Positions 1 to 7,900 of a DNA stretch of 18,298 nt are shown here, piece by piece. The translations under genes were made by a program, and so were the position numbers. Every line of letters starts with the position of its first letter. Position 1 is the stretch's first letter. The DNA lies in contig JAUVKN010000040.1 of assembly GCA_030596245.1 (NCBI GenBank), positions 1 to 18,298 of the forward strand, written 5' to 3'. This DNA comes from Bacteroidia bacterium. GTDB lineage: Bacteria; Bacteroidota; Bacteroidia; Bacteroidales; GCA-2748055. The notes under the pieces were generated by a model. That model saw nothing but the letters and a program-made list of their open reading frames with translations, had not been told where the DNA came from and ran no database searches.

Positions 1-51
1 AGGCCCTTAATTTTCTGATAATTATACAATCCATCTCAAAACAGATAAAAA

Positions 52-1578
52 ATGAAGCTTACCAGACGCAGTTTTATACAAACTGGCGGCGCAGCTGTGG
101 CAGGAACCATGGTGTTGCCTCCGCTTCTGAACTCATGCCAGAACCTTCAAATTTCGACGGATGTGAAAAGTTATCTTGACCTTTTTGAAGTAACTCCTCA
201 AATGCTGCAAAAAGTGATTGCAGAAGCGATGTCCAAGGGCGGGGATTATGCCGATCTTTTCTTCGAACACAAGATTTCCAATACCCTGGGACTGGAAGAC
301 GGCAATGTAAACCAGGCCTATTCCAATGTGGACTACGGAGTGGGTGTAAGGGTGCTGAAAGGAGACCAGACCGGGTTTGCATATACCGAAACCACCACCC
401 TGCAGGACATGCTGAAAGTGGCTAAGACCGCTGCCAATATTGCAAGTGATCCGGGGACCTTTAAACAGGTAGAGATCCTTGAAAAGATACCACCCAACTA
501 CTACAAGATTTCTCAGAAATGGGAAAATGTATCGGTGGATGATAAGATCCCCTATGTGCAGAAGGTCAATGACAGGGTTTTTGAATTGGATGAAAAGGTT
601 ATCAAAGTAAGAGCGTTTCTTATGGATGATAGTGCCTATGTAATGTTCTACAATTCAGAAGGTCTGCTTACATACGACTATCGCCCTATGTCCAGTTTAG
701 TTGCATTGTGTGTGATGGAAAAAGAGGGCCAGATAGAAAACGCATACAGTACCCGGTCATTCCGGAAAGGTTTTGAATTTTTGAACGAAGAGCTTGTGGA
801 GGAGTTGGCTCAGGAGACCATTGACCGGACCAATATCCTGTTCGGTGCCACCAAACCCAAAGCCGGGGAGATGCCTGTTGTTCTGGGCGCCGGTGGTTCC
901 GGAATTCTGCTTCACGAGGCCATGGGTCATGCTTTTGAGGCTGATTTTAACAGGAAGGGAGAATCAATTTTTAGTGATAAGATGGGTAAAAGTATTGCCA
1001 GGGATTTCATCAATATTGTGGAAGACGGAACCATTGAAAACAACCGTGGATCCATTAATGTAGATGACGAAGGCAATGATGTGAAAAAAATATACCTGGT
1101 AAAAGATGGAATCCTTAACAGTTATATCCATGATCGGATCAGCTCTAATTATTATGGGGTTGAACCCACCGGAAACGGACGCAGACAGTCCTTCAGGCAT
1201 GTTCCGATTCCAAGGATGAGAATTACCTACATGGAACCCGGACCACACTCAAAAGAGGATATTATCTCCAATGTGGACTATGGAGTCTACGTAGACAACT
1301 TCACCAATGGAGAGGTGAAAATCGGTGCTGGTGACTTTACCTTCTTTGTCAAATCGGGCTACCTGATTGAAAAGGGGAAACTTACACAGCCCATTAAAGA
1401 CATTAATATTATCGGAAATGGTCCTCAGGCCCTGGCCGATATCACCATGGCAGCCGGGGATTATAAAATACAAAACAGTACAGGGATGTGTGGTAAAGGG
1501 GGACAATCGGTTCCCGTATCCATGGGAATGCCCACCGTCCTTGTAAAGAAACTGACTGTAGGTGGAACAAGTGCATAA
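52..1578 (+). CDS. tldD: TldD-type metalloprotease with Tat-like signal
   Basis: This is the catalytic subunit of the TldD/TldE zinc metalloprotease, known in other bacteria for trimming unfolded or ribosomally made peptides such as microcin B17 and for degrading the antitoxin CcdA. The 508-aa product contains the TldD zinc motif HEAMGH at residues 288-293 (HExxxH) and the conserved late cysteine in GMCGKGG at residue 480. It is longer than E. coli TldD (about 481 aa) because of an N-terminal extension. Residues 4-9 read TRRSFI, a twin-arginine motif, followed by a hydrophobic stretch and LLNSC at about residue 29, a possible lipobox. Export, perhaps as a lipoprotein, is therefore predicted, whereas the E. 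coli enzyme is cytosolic. The next gene, 18 nt downstream, encodes the partner TldE, so the two are probably co-transcribed. ATG at 52 is chosen because it leads directly into the Tat signal. The family call is very secure; the location is inference. Confidence 0.95.
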   Translation: MKLTRRSFIQTGGAAVAGTMVLPPLLNSCQNLQISTDVKSYLDLFEVTPQMLQKVIAEAMSKGGDYADLFFEHKISNTLGLEDGNVNQAYSNVDYGVGVRVLKGDQTGFAYTETTTLQDMLKVAKTAANIASDPGTFKQVEILEKIPPNYYKISQKWENVSVDDKIPYVQKVNDRVFELDEKVIKVRAFLMDDSAYVMFYNSEGLLTYDYRPMSSLVALCVMEKEGQIENAYSTRSFRKGFEFLNEELVEELAQETIDRTNILFGATKPKAGEMPVVLGAGGSGILLHEAMGHAFEADFNRKGESIFSDKMGKSIARDFINIVEDGTIENNRGSINVDDEGNDVKKIYLVKDGILNSYIHDRISSNYYGVEPTGNGRRQSFRHVPIPRMRITYMEPGPHSKEDIISNVDYGVYVDNFTNGEVKIGAGDFTFFVKSGYLIEKGKLTQPIKDINIIGNGPQALADITMAAGDYKIQNSTGMCGKGGQSVPVSMGMPTVLVKKLTVGGTSA

Positions 1579-1596
1579 CATTGAAAATATTTGATC

Positions 1597-2916
1597 ATGA
1601 CCAAAGACGAAAAATATAGCATTGCAAAATGGGCCATGGAGCACGCCCTGAACAGTGGCGCACAGCAGGCCCGCGTCTCCATTTCCAACAACAACAGCAG
1701 CCAGATCGAAGTGAGGGATGAGAAGATCGACAAGCTGGAAGAGGCCAACCGCAACAGCATGAGGATCAACCTCTATGTGGATAACAAATTTTCCAGAATC
1801 GCTACCAACAGGCTGAATAACAAGGAGGAACTGGGTAGATTTATTGAGGAAGCCATTGCAGGAACCAGGTATCTTTCAGAAGATGAATTTCGCACGCTTC
1901 CCCAACCGGAACTCTACTACAAAGGTGGTGGAGCAGATTTGAAAACAGTGGATCATGGATTTGCTTCCGTGGATCCTCAACAAAAAATCAGCCATGCCTT
2001 CGCCATTGAAAAAGAGGTTTTAGGGAAAGATAAACGGGTAATCTCAGTAACAGCCACTTACAATGATGAGATGAGCGGAAGCGTAATGGTGGCCAGCAAT
2101 GGATTTGAGGGAGACAGAGAGAATTCCTATTACTCCCTGAGGGCCTCAGTTTCAGTAAAAAGTGGGGAGGCACGTCCCCAGGGTAGCTGGCGCGAATCCT
2201 CCATCAATCACAACGATTTAATCAAGGAAGGGGTCGGGGAACAAGCCCTTAAAAAGGCGCTTGATAAATTGGGCCAGAAGAAAATCCAATCCGGGACAAT
2301 GCCCATGATCTTAGAAAACAGGCAGGCAGGCAGGACTCTCCGGCCACTCATCGAAGCGCTGAATGGATCTTCCATCCAGCAGAAGAATTCATTCCTGATC
2401 GGTATGGAAGGCGAAAAGATCGGTTCCGACCTATTGACCATTGTGGATGATCCATTTATTGTATCCGGACGAGGATCCAGGCTTTTTGATGGTGAAGGTC
2501 TTGCCACAAAGAAAAGGGCTATTATTGATCAGGGTGTTCTGAAAGGGTATTACATCGATACCTACTATGGCAAGAAGCTGGAGATGGAGCCCACCTCAGG
2601 GAGTACCACCAACCTGGTATTCAAACCTGGTGATAAAGATCTGCTGGGGTTGATCGCATCCATGGATCGCGGAATCCTGGTGACCGGTTTTAATGGAGGA
2701 AACAGCAACGGATCCACCGGTGATTTCTCCTATGGAATCGAGGGATTCCTGGTGGAGAATGGTAAACTGTCCCAGCCGGTGTCTGAAATGAACATCACCG
2801 GGAACTTCAAACAAGTCTGGAAAGACCTGGTAGCCGTAGGAAATGATGTCTATACAGGCTCCTCATGGAGGCTTCCATCATTGGTTTTCGACAATATTGA
2901 ATTCAGCGGAATTTAG
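1597..2916 (+). CDS. pmbA: PmbA/TldE-type protease subunit
   Basis: This is the non-catalytic partner of TldD in the heterodimeric TldD/E protease. The 439-aa product is close to the usual size (about 450 aa). It matches the TldE family throughout, including the N-terminal segment with SSQIEVRDEKID and the C-terminal GSSWRLPSLVFDNIEF motif. It lacks the HExxxH zinc motif, as expected for TldE. The reading frame is open from a TTG at 1591, but ATG at 1597 is preferred. It begins MTKDEKYSIAKWAMEHAL, with no signal peptide or Tat motif, so this subunit looks cytosolic while the upstream TldD looks exported. The two genes are separated by 18 nt and form an operon. The gene ends 29 nt before the convergent cadherin-lipoprotein gene, and I saw no hairpin terminator between them. 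Confidence 0.93.
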   Translation: MTKDEKYSIAKWAMEHALNSGAQQARVSISNNNSSQIEVRDEKIDKLEEANRNSMRINLYVDNKFSRIATNRLNNKEELGRFIEEAIAGTRYLSEDEFRTLPQPELYYKGGGADLKTVDHGFASVDPQQKISHAFAIEKEVLGKDKRVISVTATYNDEMSGSVMVASNGFEGDRENSYYSLRASVSVKSGEARPQGSWRESSINHNDLIKEGVGEQALKKALDKLGQKKIQSGTMPMILENRQAGRTLRPLIEALNGSSIQQKNSFLIGMEGEKIGSDLLTIVDDPFIVSGRGSRLFDGEGLATKKRAIIDQGVLKGYYIDTYYGKKLEMEPTSGSTTNLVFKPGDKDLLGLIASMDRGILVTGFNGGNSNGSTGDFSYGIEGFLVENGKLSQPVSEMNITGNFKQVWKDLVAVGNDVYTGSSWRLPSLVFDNIEFSGI

Positions 2917-2945
2917 CAAATCCGGCTTTAAGACTTATGAGGTTG

Positions 2946-3638
2946 TTATTGAACAGCGGTTATCCTGACTGTAACAATGGCTGTATCGCTCTTCGAATCC
3001 AGGTGAATATCTCTCACATGCACTGAAAGCACAAACTGTTGATTTAATTCAAAATCGAATGCAGCAGGATCTTCAACCGTGAGGGTTCCGGTTTCGGAAT
3101 CCAGTGCAAATACCTGGCCCTCATTCCCTGTAACAATGGTGAAATGTAAACCCTGGTGCGCTTCAGGATCACTGGCCAGTATGATTCCCACCAAGTCACC
3201 CTTGTCCGGACTCTCCTCGATCTCAAACACCTGATCTTCCATAACAGGCGCAAATTCATTGAGATCATTCAGGTTCACTGTGATGGCAGCCATTGACTCC
3301 ATTGGGTCCCTGGGGTGCTCATCCGAAACCAATACCGAGAGCGCAATCTGAGACTGCAATTCATAATCCAGTCGCAACGGATCCAAGACGCTAAGATGTC
3401 CGCCGTTTGGATCAATTTCAAAAATTCCATCGTTGTTACCTTTACGGATCCGGAAGGTTACCGATTGTCCATGATCCATATCGTATGCAATGACCACTCC
3501 TGCGATGGTTCCGGCCGGACTGTTTTCATCAATGGAAAACTCCTGGTCAGCCACCTCCGGCGGATTGATGTTTTCAGTACACGATGTTAAACAAGTGAAG
3601 AATACCGCCCAACCCAGCCACAGGACCAATGCTTTCAT
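2946..3638 (-). CDS. Cadherin-repeat lipoprotein
   Basis: This is a small envelope lipoprotein with two cadherin-like repeats; its function is unknown. From ATG at 3638 the product is 230 aa. It has a signal peptide ending in a lipobox (FFTCLTSC, about residues 13-20) and no acidic surface-export motif after the cysteine. Repeat 1 begins at FSIDENSPAGT and ends in the DLNEFAP calcium-linker signature. Repeat 2 begins at VFEIEESPDKG and contains FALDSETGTL, a cadherin core motif. Such modules usually bind calcium and mediate protein or surface contacts. The frame stays open upstream to 3668, but the start at 3638 places the hydrophobic signal at the N-terminus and is preceded by an AGGGG-like sequence. 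The gene lies 26 nt downstream of the UDG-like gene on the same strand and is probably its operon partner, though no functional link is evident. Confidence 0.8.
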   Translation of the reverse strand: MKALVLWLGWAVFFTCLTSCTENINPPEVADQEFSIDENSPAGTIAGVVIAYDMDHGQSVTFRIRKGNNDGIFEIDPNGGHLSVLDPLRLDYELQSQIALSVLVSDEHPRDPMESMAAITVNLNDLNEFAPVMEDQVFEIEESPDKGDLVGIILASDPEAHQGLHFTIVTGNEGQVFALDSETGTLTVEDPAAFDFELNQQFVLSVHVRDIHLDSKSDTAIVTVRITAVQ

Positions 3639-3664
3639 ACCCCTAAAATGATAACCCAGAATAG

Positions 3665-4408
3665 TCAAATACTGGGTTGTGACTTTATTCTTTCGATCTC
3701 CTTCATGGCCGCAGGGCCGATCTTCATGACAAATTTACGGGGCCATAGGTTTCTGGCCGATCGATCCATGAGGACCCCCGGAGGTGGTAGACAGATAAAA
3801 TTGCTGTTCTTCCAGATCATCTTTTTTTCAATGACTTCCCCTGTCATATACCCCATGGCTTCTTCTTCAGACACAAGGAGCAAACTGGAAATAACCTCAG
3901 CACCGAGAAGGATGATTGCATAGGGATTGGCTATTTCGATCTCCTGCCGGATCCAATTAAGGCCCTTGTTGGCATACTCCATGTACTTCGATCTGTTCTC
4001 TTTGATATCTTTACCCAGCCTGTGATATTTTTTTACATGATCGTCATCAAACAGAAATACTTTAACCAGGCTGGTTAGCCAGCACTGGTTTCTCGGTATT
4101 TCCAACGTTTCAAGGATCACATCAGTCAGCTCCTGTCCGGTAAATGAACTCCTTACCCTTGAACCATCATAGTAAGGTTCTATGGAGAAGGGTGCTGTAC
4201 CATCGTAAAGGGGCACATCTGGAATATTGTCGACAAAATAGAGTTTCGCAGCAGGATATGGTCCGATCACCATAAGCTTGCCAATGGCAGTCTCTAAAGG
4301 AACCACCGTATTTACCGGATTTCCGTATAAATAGGTCGCCTCTTCAGAAAATTTAATACTCTTTTTATACTCTTTGGAGCATTTCTTTTGATACTGTTGT
4401 ATAGTCAT
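3665..4408 (-). CDS. Uracil-DNA glycosylase superfamily protein, divergent
   Basis: The 247-aa product has the motif order of the uracil-DNA glycosylase-like fold: a glycine/proline loop after a beta strand (VIGPYPAAK, residues 47-55), CWLTSLVKVF (109-118, resembling the 'Y-x-T-N-hhKh' strand), YAIILLGAE (163-171, the typical 'P-x-hhhhLG' strand) and a late loop ICLPPPG (205-211). In active family 4/5 enzymes the late loop is normally H-P-S/H-P-x. Here leucine replaces the histidine, so classical uracil excision cannot be assumed. The mid-region TAPFSIEPYYDGSRVR (71-86) and the HVKKYHRLG helix look like conserved features of an uncharacterised bacterial subgroup (from memory). No signal peptide is present, so it should be cytosolic. 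ATG at 4408 opens a region divergent from clpB, and the cadherin lipoprotein follows 26 nt downstream. The fold call is moderate and the enzymatic role is open. Confidence 0.65.
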   Translation of the reverse strand: MTIQQYQKKCSKEYKKSIKFSEEATYLYGNPVNTVVPLETAIGKLMVIGPYPAAKLYFVDNIPDVPLYDGTAPFSIEPYYDGSRVRSSFTGQELTDVILETLEIPRNQCWLTSLVKVFLFDDDHVKKYHRLGKDIKENRSKYMEYANKGLNWIRQEIEIANPYAIILLGAEVISSLLLVSEEEAMGYMTGEVIEKKMIWKNSNFICLPPPGVLMDRSARNLWPRKFVMKIGPAAMKEIERIKSQPSI

Positions 4409-4782
4409 GGATACAGATTGATTGAAAATTCCTTCAACAAATTACAACATTCTTTGCAAAAATGCACAAGCTTCTTTAACGTTTACGCTTTCACCTGACA
4501 ATGAAACCTTATCAAGTTTTCCAGCGGTCTCGTTTTCAACCTCCTGTTTGACATGTCTTAAGATTTCTCTCTAAAAAAACATGTCATTATGTCATGCTTT
4601 TGGCTTTTATTATGCGTCAATATGTCATCCTGCTGGTCCCTCGGAAAAATCTCCCCATCACAACAGCTCATATGTATTTAATTTATAATGTCTTAACAAA
4701 ATTTCGCGCAGAGCCATTGCGAATTTGGTTCGTAGTTTGATTATACTTTTCTGATTTTAATATAACCGAACAAATAATAAAT
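4409..4782. other. Divergent intergenic region, UDG-like gene / clpB
   Basis: This 374-bp stretch holds no convincing gene. It separates the minus-strand UDG-like gene from plus-strand clpB and must carry both promoters. The most structured part is a cluster of TGTCA pentamers (annotated separately, 4582-4627). A perfect 8-bp palindrome GACATGTC lies upstream at 4550-4557. The last 60 bases before clpB are AT-rich with T-runs. TACTTTTC at 4744-4751 is a one-mismatch match to the Bacteroidota -7 box (TAnnTTTG), and a TTTG lies 16 bp upstream at 4724-4727. That spacing is shorter than usual, so the promoter call is weak. I saw no CIRCE (HrcA) repeat. Confidence 0.6.
4582..4627 (+). promoter_or_regulatory. 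Paired TGTCA direct-repeat boxes upstream of clpB
   Basis: Two 13-bp direct-repeat boxes are visible: TGTCATTATGTCA at 4582-4594 and CGTCAATATGTCA at 4615-4627. Each consists of two TGTCA-like pentamers separated by three A/T bases. The box starts are exactly 33 bp apart, about three helical turns, so both would lie on the same DNA face. Upstream, TGACATGTCT (4549-4558) contains a further inverted pair. The location, about 155 bp before the chaperone gene clpB, suggests an operator or activator site for a stress regulator. The regulator is not identifiable from the sequence, and the arrangement matches neither CIRCE nor the CtsR box. Confidence 0.45.
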
Positions 4783-7383
4783 ATGGATTTTGAAAAACTT
4801 ACAATAAAAGCACAGGAAGCGGTTCAGAAGGCTCAGGAAATAGCCATGGAGAACGAGCATCAGGCCATTGAATGTGCTCATCTCCTTAAAGGGATCTTTC
4901 TGGTGGATGAGAACGTTCTTCCATTTATCATGAAAAAGCTTTCAATCAATTATCAGCATATTGAAGCAGCACTGGATCAGATGATCAAGCAGTATTCAAA
5001 GGTGAGCGGAGGGGACAAATATCTGTCCCGTGAGGCAGGAGATGCACTCAATAAGGCCCAGGCTGCCCTCAAAGAATTTGGTGATGAATACATTGCTCTT
5101 GAGCATTTGCTCCTGGGTATTTTACGTTCCAGCAACCAGGTCAGCCGAATGCTGAAAGATGCTGGCATGAATGAAAAAGAGGTTATTAAAGCGATCCGTG
5201 CGCTCCGTAAAGGAACACGGGTGAGCAGCAAATCTGCAGAAGATACTTACAATGCACTGGATAAGTATGCCATCCATCTGAACCAATGGGCTGAATCAGG
5301 CAAGCTTGATCCGGTCATTGGTAGGGATGATGAGATCCGCCGTGTGTTGCAGATACTGACAAGGCGTACAAAGAATAATCCTATTCTTGTAGGTGAGCCC
5401 GGGGTAGGTAAAACTGCCATCGCTGAAGGTTTAGCATTGAGAATCGTTAACGGAGATGTACCGGATGATCTTCTTTCCAAAGAGATCTATTCGCTTGATA
5501 TGGGTGCCTTAATTGCCGGAGCAAAATATAAAGGTGAATTTGAGGAGCGATTAAAAGCCGTGGTGAAAGAGGTGATGAATTCTGATGGCCGGATTATTCT
5601 TTTCATTGATGAGATTCATACCCTGGTTGGAGCTGGCGGAGGTGGAGAAGGAGCCCTGGATGCAGCAAATATTTTGAAGCCCGCATTATCCAGAGGAGAA
5701 CTGAGGGCCATAGGGGCTACCACCCTGAATGAATACCAAAAGTATTTTGAAAAAGACAAAGCCCTTGAGCGGCGGTTCCAGAAGGTCTTTGTGGATGAAC
5801 CTGGAGAAGAGGATGCCATATCGATCCTGAGAGGCATCAAAGAGAAGTATGAAAGCTATCATAAAATACGGATAAAGGATGAAGCCATCATTGCTGCTGT
5901 TCAATTTTCTACACGCTATATTACAGACCGGTTCCTCCCCGACAAGGCCATTGACCTTGTGGATGAATCAGCGGCCCACCTGCGGTTGGAAATGAACTCC
6001 AAGCCAGAATCTATTGATACACTAGAAAGAAAAATTCAGCAGCTTGAAATTGAAAAAGAAGCATTCAAACGCGAAAAAGATAAAGTCAGAGTCGAACAGT
6101 TATCCAAACAGATAGCCAACCTGGAAGATGACCATAAACAGCTTATGGCCAACTGGGTTGAAGAAAAATCCACGGTTGAGAACATCCAGAGAATCAAGCA
6201 AGGGATCGAGGAACTCAGGTACAAGGCAGAAAAATCTGAAAGGGAAGGCGATCTTGGTTCTGTGGCTGAAATTCGCTACGGGCAACTTCCAGCAGCCGAA
6301 GAAGAGTTAAAAAACACCATTCAAAAACTCCAGGAATATGAAAAAGATGGGAAACGGCTGGTGAGGGAAGAAATTACAGCTGAAGACATTGCTGAGATTG
6401 TTTCTCGCTGGACCGGTATCCCGGTGAACAGGATGCTGCAAAGCGACAGAGATAAACTGCTCCATATTGAGCAAGAGCTACATAAACGTGTTGTGGGTCA
6501 GGAGAAGGCCGTCAGTGCCGTATCGGCTGCCATCCGCAGAAGCCGTACCGGACTTTCAGATGAGCACAGACCAGTTGGTTCATTCCTGTTCCTTGGAACA
6601 ACCGGGGTTGGTAAAACTGAACTTGCCAGGGCCCTTGCCGAATACTTGTTCAATGATGAAGGCCTGCTGACCCGGATAGATATGAGCGAATACCAGGAAC
6701 GACATGCTGTTTCAAGGCTCGTGGGAGCACCCCCGGGATATGTGGGATACGATGAGGGAGGACAACTTACGGAAGCTGTGCGCAGGAAGCCCTATTCAGT
6801 GATCCTGCTCGACGAAATTGAAAAGGCACATCCCGATACCTTCAATATCCTTTTACAGGTTCTTGAAGACGGGCGGTTAACCGACAATAAAGGTCGGATT
6901 GCCAACTTCAAGAACACCATCATCATCATGACATCCAATTTGGGATCTGATATCATCCATGAAAACTTTGCAAATGTCAGCGATTCTGAACTTGAAAAGG
7001 TTATTAATAAAACAAAAAACCAGGTATTTGAATTGCTCAAACGGAGCATGAGACCGGAATTCCTGAATCGCATCGATGAACTGGTCATGTTCAAACCATT
7101 GACCAGGGCACACCTTGAAGGCATTTTAAACATACAGCTAAAGAACCTGGAGAAGGTGCTAAAGAAACAAAACATCACTTTTGAAGTAACCAATCGTTGT
7201 TTGCAATACCTGCAACAGGAAGGATTTGATCTTCAATTTGGGGCCAGACCCCTGAAGCGGCTGATCCGAAAAAAACTCCTTGACCAGTTGTCCCTGGAAA
7301 TGTTAGAGGGGAATATCCTTCCGGGTATGCACACCCTCATTGATGTGGAAAATCAAAAAGTAATTTTTCATCCTCCCAAATAA
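4783..7383 (+). CDS. clpB: ClpB protein disaggregase (Hsp100)
   Basis: ClpB is the hexameric AAA+ disaggregase that threads aggregated proteins through its pore together with DnaK. At 866 aa it is full-length for the family. The order is the Clp N-terminal domain (about 1-145), NBD1 with Walker A GEPGVGKT (204-211) and Walker B around D276-E277, the coiled-coil middle domain that contacts DnaK (about 395-525), NBD2 with Walker A GTTGVGKT (605-612) and Walker B D677-E678, and a C-terminal oligomerisation domain. The pore-loop tyrosines are present: YKGEFEERL at 249 and GYVGYDEGG at 653. No ClpP-docking tripeptide loop was noticed, consistent with ClpB rather than ClpA/C. ATG at 4783 has no Shine-Dalgarno, only an A/T-rich leader, as is common in Bacteroidota. 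It is transcribed alone. Its stop lies a single base from the stop of the convergent cobO gene. Confidence 0.98.
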   Translation: MDFEKLTIKAQEAVQKAQEIAMENEHQAIECAHLLKGIFLVDENVLPFIMKKLSINYQHIEAALDQMIKQYSKVSGGDKYLSREAGDALNKAQAALKEFGDEYIALEHLLLGILRSSNQVSRMLKDAGMNEKEVIKAIRALRKGTRVSSKSAEDTYNALDKYAIHLNQWAESGKLDPVIGRDDEIRRVLQILTRRTKNNPILVGEPGVGKTAIAEGLALRIVNGDVPDDLLSKEIYSLDMGALIAGAKYKGEFEERLKAVVKEVMNSDGRIILFIDEIHTLVGAGGGGEGALDAANILKPALSRGELRAIGATTLNEYQKYFEKDKALERRFQKVFVDEPGEEDAISILRGIKEKYESYHKIRIKDEAIIAAVQFSTRYITDRFLPDKAIDLVDESAAHLRLEMNSKPESIDTLERKIQQLEIEKEAFKREKDKVRVEQLSKQIANLEDDHKQLMANWVEEKSTVENIQRIKQGIEELRYKAEKSEREGDLGSVAEIRYGQLPAAEEELKNTIQKLQEYEKDGKRLVREEITAEDIAEIVSRWTGIPVNRMLQSDRDKLLHIEQELHKRVVGQEKAVSAVSAAIRRSRTGLSDEHRPVGSFLFLGTTGVGKTELARALAEYLFNDEGLLTRIDMSEYQERHAVSRLVGAPPGYVGYDEGGQLTEAVRRKPYSVILLDEIEKAHPDTFNILLQVLEDGRLTDNKGRIANFKNTIIIMTSNLGSDIIHENFANVSDSELEKVINKTKNQVFELLKRSMRPEFLNRIDELVMFKPLTRAHLEGILNIQLKNLEKVLKKQNITFEVTNRCLQYLQQEGFDLQFGARPLKRLIRKKLLDQLSLEMLEGNILPGMHTLIDVENQKVIFHPPK

Positions 7384-7384
7384 T

Positions 7385-7900
7385 TCAGTATTCAATTCCC
7401 TTTCGGGCTTCCACCCCATTGTTGTAGTAGTGCTTAACCTCCTTCATCTCTGTAACCAAATCGGCATAATCGATTAGTTCCCGTGTGGCATACCTGCCGG
7501 TAATCACGATTTCAACGTTTTTCGGTTTCTTTTCCAGTACCCGGATCAACTCATCAGCAGTAAAAAGGTTGTAGTAGATGGCGATGTTTGCTTCATCCAA
7601 TATTACCAGATCAAACCGGCCGGACTGTATGATCTCCGAGACCTCATTTAATCCGTTCCGGGCGGCTTCAATATCCATCTGTGTTGGGGATTGTATAATG
7701 AAGCAATCGAGTCCAAATTGTCTGACAGTGATGGACGGTAATAATTTGTTAACCGCATCAATTTCTGAATACCTCTGGCCTTTAACAAACTGATTAAATG
7801 AAACCTTCTTTCCTGCTCCCACCGCCCTGAGTGCCAGTCCAAGTGCAGCGGTTGTTTTGCCTTTTCCATTTCCAGTGTATAAATGAACAAAACCTCTCAT
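7385..7900 (-). CDS. cobO: Cob(I)alamin / corrinoid adenosyltransferase
   Basis: This cytosolic enzyme of the CobA/CobO/BtuR family transfers the 5'-deoxyadenosyl group of ATP to reduced corrinoid, giving adenosylcobalamin or its precursor. The 171-aa product contains the P-loop TGNGKGKTT (9-17) and Walker-B-like LVILDEAN (98-105). It also has the family signature TGRYATRELIDYADLVTEM (134-152) and the C-terminal GVEARKGIEY. It is shorter than E. coli BtuR (196 aa) because it lacks the N-terminal extension; the core is complete. ATG at 7900 overlaps the stop of the BtuG-like gene by 4 nt (ATGA), which points to translational coupling. It is the last gene of the riboswitch-headed operon, so imported B12 would be adenosylated to the form that typically binds such riboswitches. 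Its 3' end meets the clpB stop with one intervening base. Confidence 0.95.
   Translation of the reverse strand: MRGFVHLYTGNGKGKTTAALGLALRAVGAGKKVSFNQFVKGQRYSEIDAVNKLLPSITVRQFGLDCFIIQSPTQMDIEAARNGLNEVSEIIQSGRFDLVILDEANIAIYYNLFTADELIRVLEKKPKNVEIVITGRYATRELIDYADLVTEMKEVKHYYNNGVEARKGIEY

Noticed and set aside
1..51. Tail of an upstream gene at the left edge
   Set aside because: Frame 1 gives only five codons before a stop; no recognisable C-terminus, so no partial gene can be supported.
1249..1644. Minus-strand open frame of 131 codons across the tldD/pmbA junction
   Set aside because: Antisense to the conserved 3' part of tldD; the translated sequence has no coherent domain.
4601..4615. TGGC-N8-TGC resembling a sigma-54 -24/-12 promoter between the TGTCA boxes
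   Set aside because: GG-N10-GC spacing is right, but the consensus bases ACG and TTGCA are missing and the site overlaps the second TGTCA box. It is AT-rich sequence where such a partial match is expected by chance.
6792..7193. Minus-strand open frame of 133 codons inside clpB
   Set aside because: It is an antisense shadow of a highly conserved gene, with no start context or recognisable domain.
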